From Heterohyrax brucei (taxonomy: Eukaryota > Chordata > Mammalia > Hyracoidea > Procaviidae): a DNA stretch of 64,000 nucleotides. Each line of letters begins with the position of its first letter. The stretch's first letter is position 1. The notes beneath the pieces were generated by a model, which made no database searches, had not been told where the DNA came from, and saw only the letters and a program-made list of their open reading frames with translations. Positions 1-9,939 of this stretch are shown here, piece after piece. Location: NCBI GenBank assembly GCA_028571685.1, contig CM053144.1, positions 99,602,171-99,666,170 of the forward strand, given 5' to 3'. The translations under genes and the position numbers were made by a program.

Positions 1-122
1 CGAAATCTTTAGTTGATACAGGTGGGTGGATTATGCCTATGAAGCTTTCCTGGTGTCCTATAGGTATGATATTTAATACTAAAAAAAAAAAAAGGGCAAA
101 ACAAAACAACAAATCCATTGTG

Positions 123-262
123 TTCAACTCAATTCACACTCATAACAACCCTATAGGAACGATTAGAATTGCCCAGGAAGGTTTCCAAGGAGCAGCTGGT
201 ACATTCAAACTGTTAGCTTTTTGCTTAGCAGCTGAACTTTTAACTCCTGCACCACCAGCCAC
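123..262 (-). mobile_element. AfroSINE, diverged
   Basis: Antisense AfroSINE. The + strand reads the 3' end first ('aattcacactcataacaac', 'ctatagga'), then 'gtttccaaggagc', and ends with the reversed tRNA-like head ('gcaccaccag'). It is heavily diverged. An A-rich run and spurious short open frames cover it; no coding function is seen. Confidence 0.8.
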
Positions 263-368
263 TACTGTAAATGTTTACAAGCAACTATTTAAAAAAATAA
301 AATAAAGAGAGTAAATAAAAATATAGAAAACGGTCACACAGTGATACGCTATTGAAGCCAAACCTCTT

Positions 369-513
369 GATATTGAGTTAATTTTGGTTTATACCTATAG
401 GACAGCGTAGAACTGCCCCATCAGGTTTCTGAGAGTGTCTGGTGGATTCAAACTGTTGATCTTTGCATCAGCAGCTGTATGTAGCTTTTAACCACTACGC
501 CATCAGGATTTCC
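369..513 (-). mobile_element. AfroSINE
   Basis: Antisense copy with the conserved core 'ctataggacagcgtagaac' and 'tgccccatcaggtttc', finishing at 'accactacgccatcagg'. The 3' part ('attgagttaattttgg') is decayed, which makes it one of the older copies. Confidence 0.85.
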
Positions 514-819
514 AATGCACTACTGGCACCTTAAGAAAAAAGGGCAGAGAATGTCACTACATATGGAAATAGATAAGAACCGTGTCATTACAGAACTAAC
601 TTAGAGTCATGAGAAGAAATTAAAATTTCTAAGAATTCAAGGCAATGGTTCCATCAGAATGGTCATGGGTCCTGCTCCTGGCAATTGTGGGCTTGCAATA
701 ATTTTAAGGAGTTTGATATCATGTGTGAAACACGAAACTTCCTATTTTTCTTCAAACTGATTACAACGATGGGATGGGGAATAGGAAACAAAAGGTCTCC
801 ATCTGCCCTCCACCTTGCG
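514..819. other. Unannotated unique DNA
   Basis: About 300 bases between two SINEs with no recognisable repeat, exon or RNA gene. Confidence 0.5.
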
Positions 820-1012
820 ACATCCTGGGCAGCACAAATAGTTGACGGCTTGACTACTAACCAAAAAGTTGGCAGTTGGAACTCACCGAGAGGCACCTCA
901 GAAGACAGGCCAGGAGATCTACTTCTGAATGGCCTTGACAACTCTGTGGAAGGTCCTACTCTGCACACCTGGGGTCACCACGTTGGAACCCATCCGCTGG
1001 CAGCTAACAAAA
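820..1012 (+). mobile_element. AfroSINE, long subtype, degraded
   Basis: Sense copy of the longer AfroSINE subtype, with the extra block between the 'aaccaaaaagttggcag' head and the 3' part ('gatctacttctgaa', then 'cctactctgcaca' and 'tggggtcacca'). It ends in 'actggcagctaacaaaaac'-like sequence, close to the RTE 3' tail. A 123-codon open frame at 685-1056 runs through it and is chance. Confidence 0.65.
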
Positions 1013-1244
1013 ACAGCCTCCACCTTGCCAAGTCCTTTGAGCTCGTGAGTACCTAACAGACCCACACAGACATGTCACCCGACTTCACCCTCCAGCCGCC
1101 CCTATGTGTTCCTGTCCCCACAGAGCCCATTCCCACTGAGAAGGACAGACTTGCAGCAATAAATAGCAGTATTTACTCTATTAATGATCACACCTGGATG
1201 GCACCAGCTATGCTCGACGACCTGGTGGCAGCAGCCTGGGTCCG

Positions 1245-1425
1245 CAGCTGGCTCTGTGACTTGCCAGCTGTGGGATACTGGGCAAAGTACTCAAATTTTC
1301 TGTGCCTCAGTTTCCTCTTCTGAAAAATACCTGTCTATAGTGCCTGCCTCATAGTATTGCTATGAGGATCAAATGAGTTTATAAAGCCCTTGGAACAGGG
1401 CCTGACAAACAGTAATACTTACTGT
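1245..1425 (+). mobile_element. MIR
   Basis: Ancient tRNA-derived MIR in sense orientation: 'ctgtgcctcagtttcctc', then 'gcctcatagtattgctatga', 'ggatcaaatgagttta' and 'cagggcctgacaaac'. The conserved MIR core is clear. This copy predates all AfroSINE insertions here. Confidence 0.9.
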
Positions 1426-1477
1426 GTGTTTGTGAAATGAAATAGCTAAGTAAAATGTTTGCTTTTTACTGTGCTCT

Positions 1478-1585
1478 CTGTTAGAATATAAACCCCATAA
1501 ATGAAGGGTCTTGTACACTCTGTTGTACCCTCAGTGCCAAGAACAGGGTTTGACACATAATAGACTCAACAAATACTTTCAAAAT
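1478..1585 (+). mobile_element. L2 3' end
   Basis: Sense 3' end of an L2 LINE, with 'aatataaaccccataaatga', 'gccaagaacagggtttgaca', 'cataatagactcaacaaata'. It sits right after a MIR, and MIR and L2 share 3' ends, so a small overlap of names is possible. Confidence 0.75.
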
Positions 1586-1599
1586 GCATAGCTGGTAAA

Positions 1600-2028
1600 C
1601 TCATAAGCTTCCTCTGTGCACCCTTCCCTGATTTCACTCTCTTGTTTCACTCTCTTCTCACCTGAATGACTTTTATGAGACATTTGATGACCCAAATCTG
1701 GGTGATTAGACCTATGTGTTTAATTAAAACTCACTGACTAATCTCATTCGTACAGGTACTGGAATATTGAAATGTCATAGTGTAAAGTCTTCAGTACCTT
1801 CCAACACAAATACACAGTCCAGAAACAAACACTTAGCGTGTGTTTTAACTGTAAAGTAATGAGATGCTAGGCTTGGCCATGAGGTACATCAGCCAGTGAG
1901 GAATGAGGGTAAGCTGTGAACAGGCAGGGTTAGGGCTAAAAACCAGTTCAGTCAGTGCATTGCAAAAGTTAGCCCATTTTCCAACTCTTGCTATGAAAGG
2001 GTTCAAGTCAAAACAAAAAAATAAACTT
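1600..2028. other. Unannotated unique DNA
   Basis: No exon, RNA gene or confidently named repeat. The first 80 bases resemble L2-flanking sequence ('cacccttccctgatttcac') but too weakly to call. Confidence 0.45.
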
Positions 2029-2029
2029 C

Positions 2030-2192
2030 TTTTTGTAGAATCTGTTGTAACTCATGGCAACTATATGTGTTCTAGAATGCCACTGCTCCGCTGGATTTTC
2101 TGAGCTATAATCTTTACAGAAACAAATCACTAAGCATTTCCTCCACCATGCCACTGGGAAGGTTCAAATCACCATGCTTTAGGTTAGTAGTC
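2030..2192 (-). mobile_element. AfroSINE, long subtype
   Basis: Antisense long-subtype copy: 'tgttgtaactcatggcaac', then the extra block ('gctataatctttacagaaac'), then 'ggttcaaatcaccatgcttt'. Heavily diverged; it abuts the next AfroSINE in the same orientation. Confidence 0.65.
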
Positions 2193-2200
2193 TATAAATG

Positions 2201-2342
2201 CAGTACCAGTGAGTCAATTCCAACTCATAACAACCCTATAGGACAGAGTAGAACTGCCCCACAGAGTTTCCAAGCACCTAGCTGATTTGAACTGCCAACC
2301 TTTCGATTAGCAAACATAGCACTTAACCACTATTGGGTTCCT
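2201..2342 (-). mobile_element. AfroSINE
   Basis: Antisense copy with 'gagtcaattccaactcataa', 'ctataggacagagtagaac' and 'gaactgccaacctttcgatt'. The core is well preserved. It lies about 10 bp from another antisense copy, so the pair is head-to-tail. Confidence 0.9.
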
Positions 2343-3009
2343 CAGGGACCTGGGCTCAATCCGAGTTGGAAGCTTTATGCAAAAGTCTTTTCTGGTGAAA
2401 AGGACATCACAGAGGACTCTGCTGACTCACAGGGCAAATAGTCATGATACAGACTGAGTCCTGTTCTAACAAAATCAAGGGGCAAGGAAGAGCCATTTAA
2501 ATTGAAGCAGGACTTCAGTCAGCACCTGAGCTGTAGAGATAGTACAACTCCCAGGGAAAGGGGCCTGACCAGGAATTAACATGTCATCCCACCCCAGACA
2601 CATGGGTTTTAGAGGAGTCCAGTCCAAGCAGGAAGCTAGAGAGCCAATCCAAGATCGGAGTGTGGTTTGTGGGGCTACAAAATCATCTGGCTGTTCTGAG
2701 TATCCTTATTAACCCCTTGGTGTCAGTCTTTTCCCATCATTGGGATACAAACTCTAAATTGTATCTGGAAACACACATCATTCAGTCCCCAAGAAGTTCT
2801 CATATTATTTCTTTAGTCATTTTTTTCCTTTATTTTCTGTTGTTTTACTGAAAGTCTTCTCATTTAAATCTGCCTCCCGGCTGAATCCTCTAATTTTCCC
2901 TCTCTTTTCTGTTTTCCTGCTTTGTCTTAATGGAGTTTTGGGGTTTGTTTGTTTACTTCCTGAGCTGTTTTTTTTGTACATATCTCCTTGCCAGTTTAAG
3001 AACTTTTTT
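2343..3009. other. Unannotated unique DNA
   Basis: No gene or confident repeat. From 2800 the sequence is T-rich on the + strand. A short antisense open frame there has no recognisable domain and poor codon character. Confidence 0.45.
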
Positions 3010-3013
3010 GAAT

Positions 3014-3550
3014 GTGTAATTATCCATATCACCAGGTGGGAGATGTTACTTACTGTGTTTGTTAAGATTGTGTGTCAGCTTGGTTGGGCCAGGGTTCTCA
3101 CTGGTGGTCCATGAATCCCAAGACGGCAGGCAAGGCTGCAAGGTTTCTGCTGAGTCACAGAGCTGCAGGGGCTGGTGAACCCAAGGCCAGTGGGTCAGGG
3201 AACAGGACCATTACTTGCAGGCTGTGAAAACTGATGAATCCTAAGAGCTGCCAGTCCAAGTCCCGAGAACCAGTTGTAAAAACACCAGAGTGCGGCAGCT
3301 GCTGGATCCACAAGGGAAAACCTGGAGCAGGTGAGTGACAGGAAGCAGGCAGTGGGGGGTGGCGGTGGGGGCGCAGTGGGCCACCAGAAGCCTCGCCCCC
3401 CAGTACCACAGCACAGTCTGTAACTGCAGTGGCCACAACATTATACAGCTGCCAGAACACTGAGAATTGTGGCCCGGCCAAGATGACACACAATCTTAAC
3501 AAACACAGTAAGTAACGCCTCCCACCTGTGATACATACAATCACGCACTC
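3014..3550. mobile_element. Fold-back element with long inverted repeats
   Basis: The left arm contains 'gttaagattgtgtgtca' at 3061-3077 and the right arm its exact reverse complement at 3485-3501. The inverted similarity extends outward ('caggtgggag' and 'cttactgtgttt' both recur inverted, to about 3014 and 3550) and inward ('cttggttgggcc' against 'cttggccgggcc'). Each arm is about 60-90 bp. The roughly 360 bp core is GC-rich and has no transposase. It is either a non-autonomous DNA transposon with long terminal inverted repeats or an inverted duplication; I cannot name a family. Confidence 0.7.
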
Positions 3551-4167
3551 AGATTCATCTGCAACACCACAAGCTGGCCTGTCGCACTCTTACCTTAAAT
3601 ACATATGAAGGTTTTGAAATGTGAAATTCCAATCTTAATAAGCCTTAGAGGAAACCTTTTTACTGCTTTTACATTTTCATGACTGAAAAGCAACTCAGGT
3701 TACACTGCCTTTCGCCTTTGTCAGTCTCACACTGTTCCACTCCTTTTCTCAGTCTTAATTTAAGCACACAAAAATAGAAAAATCATGTGTAGTTTCAGAA
3801 AAAGACAAAAGCAAAGTAAAAAGCAAATGCATCATAGGGAAAATATTTGTAACTTCTGTCATACAGATGAAGAAGATCACAAAGCTAAAAGACAGACAAG
3901 AATATGAATATACAGTTCACAACAGTAATAGCAAATGACCCTCAAACCAATGATCATAAATAAAAAGCTCAACTTCACCCATCATAAAATATATGTGTTG
4001 GCGTGTATATATATATATATATATAATTTAAAACTATGCTGAAATGCCATTCTTCCTTACCATATTGGCAACATTCCAAAACTTCCAAAATATAGTCTAT
4101 GGTTAAGGTTGTGGGAAAACAGGCATTCTTAAGCATTTCCGATAAACTGCGAGTGACTCAGTCCGTC
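3551..4167. other. Unannotated DNA with (TA)n tract
   Basis: Mostly AT-rich unique sequence with no gene. A (TA)n microsatellite runs from about 4003 to 4025. Confidence 0.5.
4003..4025. repeat. (TA)n microsatellite
   Basis: About eleven uninterrupted TA dinucleotides preceded by 'gtgtgg/gtgta'-like sequence. Likely polymorphic in length. Confidence 0.9.
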
Positions 4168-4549
4168 TTGTTTTCAGGTGCCACTGAGTTGTTTCCAACT
4201 CAGCAACCCTGTCTACCACAGGAGGAAACCCTGCCGGATCCCACGGCATCCTCAGGATTGTTATCCTTGAGCCCACTGTTTCCACCACTGTGTACATCCA
4301 CCTCAGTGAGAGTCTTCTTTTTCAGGAACTCTCTGCTTTACCAAGTGTAGTTTTCTCCTGATAACATACCCAAAGTATGCAAGACAAAGTCTTGCCATCC
4401 TTGCTTCTGAAGAGCACTCTGGCTATACTTCTTCTAAGACAGATTTGTTTTTCTGGCCATCCGTAGTACAGTCAATATTCTTTATCAACAACATAATTCA
4501 AAGAGGTAAGCTCTTCTTTGGTCTTCCTTATTTATTGCCCAACTTATTA

Positions 4550-4720
4550 AACCCCAAACCAAACCTATTATCACTGAGTTGATTCCAACTCACAGTAACC
4601 CATAAAGGACAGAGAAAACCTGTGCTATAGAGTTTCCGAGGTGCATCTGATGGATTTGAAATGCTGACCTTTTGGTTAGCAGCCCTAGCACTTAATTAAC
4701 CACTATGCCACTAGGGCTTC
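4550..4720 (-). mobile_element. AfroSINE inserted in RTE
   Basis: Antisense copy: 'actgagttgattccaactca', 'agagtttccgaggtgc', 'ccttttggttagcagcc', ending 'ccactagggcttc'. RTE sequence resumes on both sides ('ccttatttattgcccaac' before, 'gttgaaaacaccatgg' after), so the SINE landed in an existing RTE. Confidence 0.92.
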
Positions 4721-4895
4721 TTGCATGCTTATCAAGCAGTTGAAAACACCATGGCTTGGATCAGGCACACCTTAGTCTTCAGAGTGACATCTTTGCTTTT
4801 TAACACTTAAAAGAGATCTTATGAACGCAGGTTTGATAATTGCACCACACCATTTGATTTCTTGACTGCTGTTTCCATGATTAGTAACTGTTGAC

Positions 4896-6400
4896 TCAAG
4901 TCCAAAGAAGTCCTCGGCAACTTTGATATTTTCTGTTTATCATGATGTTACTTGTTGGTCCAGTTGTAAGGATTTTTGTTTTCTTTGTGTGGAGGTAGAA
5001 CCTATACTGAAAGTTGTGGGTTTTGATCTTTGTCAGTAAGAGCTTCAAGTCCTCTTCACTTTCAGCAAGCAAGGTTGTGTCATCTGCATATCTCAGGTTA
5101 ACAAGACTTTCTACAACCATATAGTCCAGCTTCTTGGATTATTTGCTCAGCATATACACTGAATAAGGATGGTTAAAGGACAGAAACCTCTCCTGACTTT
5201 AAACCACATGGTATCCTTTTGTTATGTTCAAATGACTGCTTCTTGATCTATGTACAGGCCCCTCATGAAGACAGCACAGGATCAAGCTGCGATGGTACTG
5301 AAGTGTTCTGGAATTCTCCTTCTTGACAGTGTTATCCACAATTTGTTATCTAATTGAATGTATTTGCATAGTTAATAAAACACAGGTTAGCATCTTGCTG
5401 GTATTTTCTGCTTTCAGCCAGGTTCCATCTGACAGCAGCAGTGATATTCCTCAGTTCATGTCCTCTTGTGAATCCAGCTTGAATTCCTGGCAATTCCCTG
5501 TCAGTGTACTGCTACAACCACTTCTGAGTAATCTTCAGCAAAATTTTACTTGTGTGTGACAATAATGGTAATTTTGCATTTGGTTGGATTACCTTTCTTT
5601 GAAATAAGTTTAAATATGATTGTCTCCTAGTCAGCTAGGTAGCTTTCTTCCAAATTTCTTGGCATAGACAAGTGAGCCCTTCCTGTACTGTGTCCATTTG
5701 TTAAAACATTTAAATTGGTATTCTGTCCATTTCTAAAGGCTTGTTTTTCACCAACATCTTCAGTGCAGCTTAGACTTCTTTCTTCAGTGCCCTCGGTGTT
5801 TGATCCTATGCTATGTGCTGAAATGACTGCACAGCATCCAATTCTTTTTGGTACAGTGATGCTGTGGACTCCTTCCTGCATTGCTCAGAATTTTGCTCAA
5901 CTGAATCTTTCACTATTGCAACTCAAAGCTTGCATTTTTCTCTTCGGTTTTTTTGGCTTGAAAAATGCCAAGTGTGTTCCTCCTTTTTGATTTTATATCT
6001 CAAGTTATCTGCACATGTCATTATAATACTTTGTCTTCTCAAGCCACTCTGAAAACTTCTGTTTAGCTTTCATCATTTCTTCTATTCACTTTAACTATTT
6101 GATGTTCAAGAATAAGTTTCAGAGTCTCTTCTGACATCCAATTTGGTCTTTTCTCTCTGTCCTCTTTTTAAAGACCTCTTGCTTTCTTCATATATGATAG
6201 CCTTGATGTCATTCCACAGATTGTCTCGTCTTCGGTCATTAGTGCTAAGTGCATCAGATCTATTCTTGAGACATTCAAGTGGGATACACTCAAGGTTGTA
6301 CTTTGGCTTTCATGGATTTATTTTAATATTCTTCCCCTTCAACTTGAATTTGCATAGGAGCAATTGAAGGTCTGTTCCACAGCTGGTCCTGGCCTTGTTC
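4896..6400 (-). pseudogene. RTE reverse transcriptase remnant
   Basis: Decayed reverse transcriptase of the RTE above, which in an active element copies the LINE RNA at the nicked target. An antisense open segment at 4896-5120 keeps the catalytic YADD box (codons at 5079-5090) followed by 'TTLLAESEEDLKLLLTKI', a close match to RTE and BovB proteins. Further upstream the frame is broken into short pieces by stops and frameshifts. No functional product is expected. Confidence 0.85.
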
Positions 6401-6814
6401 TGATTGACGATACTGAGCTTTTCCATCCACAGATGTAGTCAGTTAGATTACTGTATATTCCGTCCAACATGATCCACATGTATAGTCACCATTTATGTCA
6501 CGGAAAAAAAAAAGGCATTTCCAATGAAGAAATCATAGCTGTTGTGAAATTCTGCCATGTATTCTCTGGAATTATTTGTTACCAAGGTCATATTGTTTTA
6601 CTTTCTGATTCTTCTGCTTTGTTTTTAACTTTCACATTCCAATCACCAGTAATTATAATTGCATCCCTAGAAGGTGTCAAGGAGGAAAAAAAAATTGACT
6701 GTTTGAAATAAAAACAAAAAGGTTTATTAAGGGAGAAAACAATTCTCGAACTGGGAAACACAGAACTGAGAAGCTTTCAACACAGTGGTATACCAGTCAC
6801 AGGTCATGCAGTGC

Positions 6815-6893
6815 TTAAATATTAGAGTATCAGGAACTAACGTAAAAAATATTCTGATTGGCTCGCTAAAGTAAGTTCTTCTGATTGGCTCCC
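6815..6893 (-). promoter_or_regulatory. LTR promoter remnants
   Basis: Minus-strand CCAAT boxes near 6890 and 6860 and a TATA-like 'atatttaagc' near 6815, spaced as in gammaretroviral U3 promoters. Activity is unknown. Their survival in a solo LTR is what would allow LTR-driven transcription. Confidence 0.45.
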
Positions 6894-7049
6894 TTTGGTA
6901 AAGCCTAGACAGGTTCCCTGTGTAAGCACCTTTCTGCTTATTGGTTAATCTTTCAATCACATTCTTCCTGAGGGCCAGTTACCCCTCCTAGACTTGTTTG
7001 GACTTGTCTAAGTAGAGCTACATGGTTTGTTTAGGGGTCAGCAAATAAT

Positions 7050-7195
7050 GGAGCCCTGGTGGTACAGCGATTAAAAGCTCAGCTGCTAACCACAAGGTGA
7101 GCAGCTGGAATATACCAGCCTCCTGCAAGCTGCGGGGGCAATTCTACTGTATCCTGTAGGATCACAGTGAGTCGGAATTGATTCCATGGCATTAT
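7050..7195 (+). mobile_element. AfroSINE inserted in LTR
   Basis: Sense copy: 'gagccctggtggtacagcg', 'ctgctaaccacaaggtgagc', then 'cctgtaggatcacagtgagt' and 'cggaattgattccatggc'. The opposite-strand ERV1 LTR continues on both sides, so the SINE is younger than the LTR. Confidence 0.9.
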
Positions 7196-7689
7196 ATCAG
7201 ATTTAAGCACTAGGGAAATAATATAAAGAACTGAAAATGGACTATGACTTTATGTCAAGATTCAAAATGGAATTTTGTCACCTGCTTCGCCATCTCACAG
7301 GTGATCAAGAAAAACAAAGTGATACTAGATGCCATCTGGCCAGCATTCTGAAAGAAGAATGATCAAAAACAAGTTCCTGACCTGTCCTCCCTGGCCTCCT
7401 GCTTGATTCTTTTATCATTGGTTAGAGCCCAGTTATCAAGACAAGAGGAGTCATTCCTAGCCTATAGTATGCTGAATCTGAGGTGGTGCCTCGCAGGGCC
7501 CTGTCCTAACATCCCCACCTGGGGCTTGTAGAATGTGGAAGTTATGTTTTCCCTGAGGGTTCAGGGACGCCTCTCAGGCCCCTGGTCTCAGGTCCTCCCC
7601 AGCACTTTTCAGCCACTAGTTTGACAAATTCGATGTTAAGTTTGAGCTGTTTTGTTAATACTGCGTTTAATAGTAATTCTGAAGAACTC

Positions 7690-7865
7690 TCAGCACCCTT
7701 TTAGTGACAGGATTTCATGAACCTTTGCAGTATCCCTGTGGAATAATAATAATTAGTTTTTGTTTTTGAAGGCAGTAAAACAAATGTCAAGATAAATAAA
7801 GTGACTAATCCAAGATAGCATAGAATCAGGGCCAAGTACAAACGCCAGAACTAACATTTTGGTCT
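7690..7865 (-). mobile_element. MIR, antisense, weak
   Basis: Reversed MIR core: 'tgaacctttgcagtatccct', 'aaataaagtgactaatccaa' and 'atagaatcagggccaag'. Diverged, so the boundaries are soft. Confidence 0.5.
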
Positions 7866-8466
7866 TTGCCCAAGTCACGTGTTCGGAAAATGCTGTGAGG
7901 CAAGTTTATTCAGAAGGTAGTTTTCCTTTTCAGCAAATCAAAAAGAAAATATAATAAATCTGATTGTAAGTTATCATGAATGCATGCATGGCTTCGAGGT
8001 GTGCCAGGCAGCTGTAAAATGAGGTCCCTGAAAGTTACTGCCTTATCCCCTAGATGAATTCAGTAGATGCAATCTTCCTACCAATTTTACAGATGCCCAG
8101 AAAAATGAGAGTCACCTTCAGGCTGGGAGTTTCTAGGGAGACATTTTAAATAAATACAGCAACGGGTCCCACTGTATGCTTGTGTTTTCAGTCCTGATCA
8201 ATTGTACCCCAGGGTTGTCTATTTAAAAAAAAATTATTGCTTCAGAAATGACATAATTAGCAAGGCACTGTTAGTAAATTAGCCACCCTCTTTCAGATGG
8301 TTAATGTTGCTTTTTTCTGTGGCAAATGAATCCAGTGTGGCATTTTAATGTTTGGATTATCAGATAATGCCAATTCAAAACAGCACAAAGAAACAGACTA
8401 GGTGTTTTTCTTTTGAATCAAAAAACAAAAGGAAAAAAATGAAGCCTAACATATTCTGAAGAAATT

Positions 8467-8480
8467 GTGCCCCCTGCTGA
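8467..8480 (-). promoter_or_regulatory. CTCF-like motif
   Basis: On the minus strand TCAGCAGGGGGCAC matches 13 of 14 positions of the CTCF core CCASYAGRKGGCRS. It lies in unique DNA, not in a repeat. Binding cannot be judged from sequence alone. Confidence 0.4.
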
Positions 8481-8782
8481 TTTAATTTGATATTAATGTC
8501 ATCTGCTTTGAGGAGAAAAAAAGCCTAGGCCTCCAGCACTGGACAATGATAACGTTAGTTTTCACGGTCAGTTATTTAAACACCTACTCAGAGGCTAAAG
8601 CAGCCTCCTCCCCCAGGGGTGCTCCCCAGGGAACTGTTTACTTCACCCCGACTTTGGAAAGAAGAGACACAAAGGAGGAAGAGCAAGCCCTCTGAGTAGG
8701 AAAAGTGAGCAAGAAGAGAAGTGGAGAGAGATTCTGGCTGATGGTTAGCACAAATCACCTGTAATTACTCTCAACTTTATTG

Positions 8783-8970
8783 GGTTGCCATTTGAACTCT
8801 GTTCCAACTAACGAGTGAATTTCCCAATTTTGGTTTCTATAGGAAAGAGTAGAATTGCCCCACAGGGTTTCCATGGCAGTAAGTCGTTAGAGAATTTCTC
8901 CTGGAAGGGACTGGTAACCTTTCTGTTAGCACCCGAGTGCTTTAACCTCTGTGCCACCAGGGCTCCTTCC
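8783..8970 (-). mobile_element. AfroSINE, old
   Basis: Antisense copy with 'ttctataggaaagagtagaa', 'ccccacagggtttccatggc' and 'gtgccaccagggctcc'. The 3' part carries about 30 bp of extra sequence, consistent with the longer subtype. Confidence 0.8.
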
Positions 8971-9014
8971 ACAATTGTCAAATTTTCCAAATAGAAACAC
9001 AGGGCACCAATTAA

Positions 9015-9077
9015 GTTTGAATGTTAGATGACAAATAATTTTTTTTAGCATTTGGGTTTTTTTATCTAACATTCAAA
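9015..9077. repeat. Short hairpin
   Basis: Inverted repeat: 'gtttgaatgttagat' (9015-9029) pairs with 'atctaacattcaaat' (9063-9077) around a T-rich loop. It may be the footprint of a small DNA transposon. Confidence 0.6.
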
Positions 9078-9282
9078 TTTTGACTTGGGTTCTGTCTTGG
9101 AATCCTGTCTCTCTTTTCCGGAGCTTGCTAAATGGCCCCTGCGTTAACTGCTGAGCCTGGTCGGTAAACTGATGTCTCAGGCACTCGTCTCCCTCTAGCG
9201 ACCTCCAAGGATATTACATGCACCAGGGCGCAGCCCGGCTGGGCAACTGCCGCTGAATTGGGGAGCTTGTGAGGCGGGGGAA

Positions 9283-9438
9283 GGGAACCTTGGTGGCTTA
9301 GTGGTTAAAAGCTACGTCTGCTAGCTAAAAGGTCAGCAGTTTGAATCTGCCAGGCGCTCCTTGGAAACTCTATGGGACAGTTCTCCTGTATCTTGTGGAT
9401 CGCTATGAGTCAGCACTGGGCTGGGTGGCAATGGGTTT
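9283..9438 (+). mobile_element. AfroSINE
   Basis: Sense copy: 'gggaaccttggtggcttag', 'ctaaaaggtcagcagtttga', 'aggcgctccttggaaactct', 'ggtggcaatgggttt'. It lies in a locally GC-rich region with a purine-rich G-tract after it. Confidence 0.92.
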
Positions 9439-9935
9439 ATGGGAGGGAAGGGGTAGTGGGTGAGAAATAGGGAGTAGGGGAAAGACGGGGTGGGTGCTGG
9501 CGGTGGGTCGGGGTTAGGGGGCAGCGGGCAGGGGACAAAAGGGGCTTGGTGGACAACTCCTCGGCAATATTCTGTCACTGTGGATAAGGGACTGCTAAAT
9601 TCAAAGCTAGTGAAACCTATTTTTCCCCCCAACCTCCAGCACAAGAAAGTGGCCATGTTCTGAATGGCAGAAATGGAGCTCTCCGTATTTCAATTAAAAA
9701 TTCAATGGAAAGAATCTCTCTAGAACAATGTAAGCTGACACAGTTAATTAACCCAGTCGTGTGCTACTAGTTGTTAACTCTAAATCTAAGTCGCTCCTTT
9801 TGTCCGCTGACCCCAAATGATTTGTCAAGGAGTATATATTTCGATGGCAAGCTCGTAATGTATAGAGAGGCTGATCTGTCTTTTACACTGTACTTGGCAT
9901 CCAAATAAATGTCTAAATGAATATTAAATATGCTA
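9439..9935. other. Unannotated DNA, G-rich start
   Basis: A strongly G-rich + strand run (9440-9540) follows the SINE. An antisense proline-rich open frame across it is a compositional artefact. The rest is unique AT-rich DNA. Confidence 0.5.
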
Positions 9936-9939
9936 TTAA

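Larger units (their letters stand above)
4168..6680 (-). mobile_element. RTE LINE, 5'-truncated, antisense
   Basis: Reverse-oriented RTE (BovB-like) LINE. The 3' end lies at the low coordinate ('aggtgccactgagttg', the reversed RTE tail). The 3' segment, reverse transcriptase and part of the endonuclease region follow to about 6680, where it stops within the endonuclease-coding region ('cagtaattataattgca'). Interrupted by an AfroSINE at 4550-4720. It matches the other RTE copies in this window segment by segment and is truncated at the 5' end, as expected for target-primed reverse transcription. Confidence 0.9.
6679..7510 (-). mobile_element. Solo LTR, gammaretrovirus-like (ERV1)
   Basis: On the minus strand it starts TGTTAGGACAGG and ends CCTTGACA. 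In order it carries three CCAAT boxes ('aaccaataag', then 'gagccaatcag' twice, at about 6945, 6890 and 6860), a TATA-like 'atatttaagc' near 6815 and the poly(A) signal AATAAA near 6723. That is U3-R-U5 architecture. An AfroSINE (7050-7195) splits the U3. Next to the U3 edge the minus strand reads 'aggtgggga', a possible polypurine tract, which would make this a 3' LTR. I see no flanking pol and no convincing target duplication. Confidence 0.75.
7511..8782. other. Unique DNA with MIR relic and TAATTA-rich stretch
   Basis: No gene seen. A probable MIR relic lies at about 7690-7865. From 8210 to 8570 the DNA is unique and AT-rich with several homeodomain-type cores ('acataattagc', 'gtaaattagcc', 'tttaatttgatattaatg') and one CTCF-like motif. 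It is one of the longest stretches here free of young repeats. Confidence 0.5.

Noticed and set aside
685..1056. 123-codon + frame, with a 101-codon frame on the other strand
   Set aside because: Overlaps a degraded AfroSINE; both strands open, no domain.
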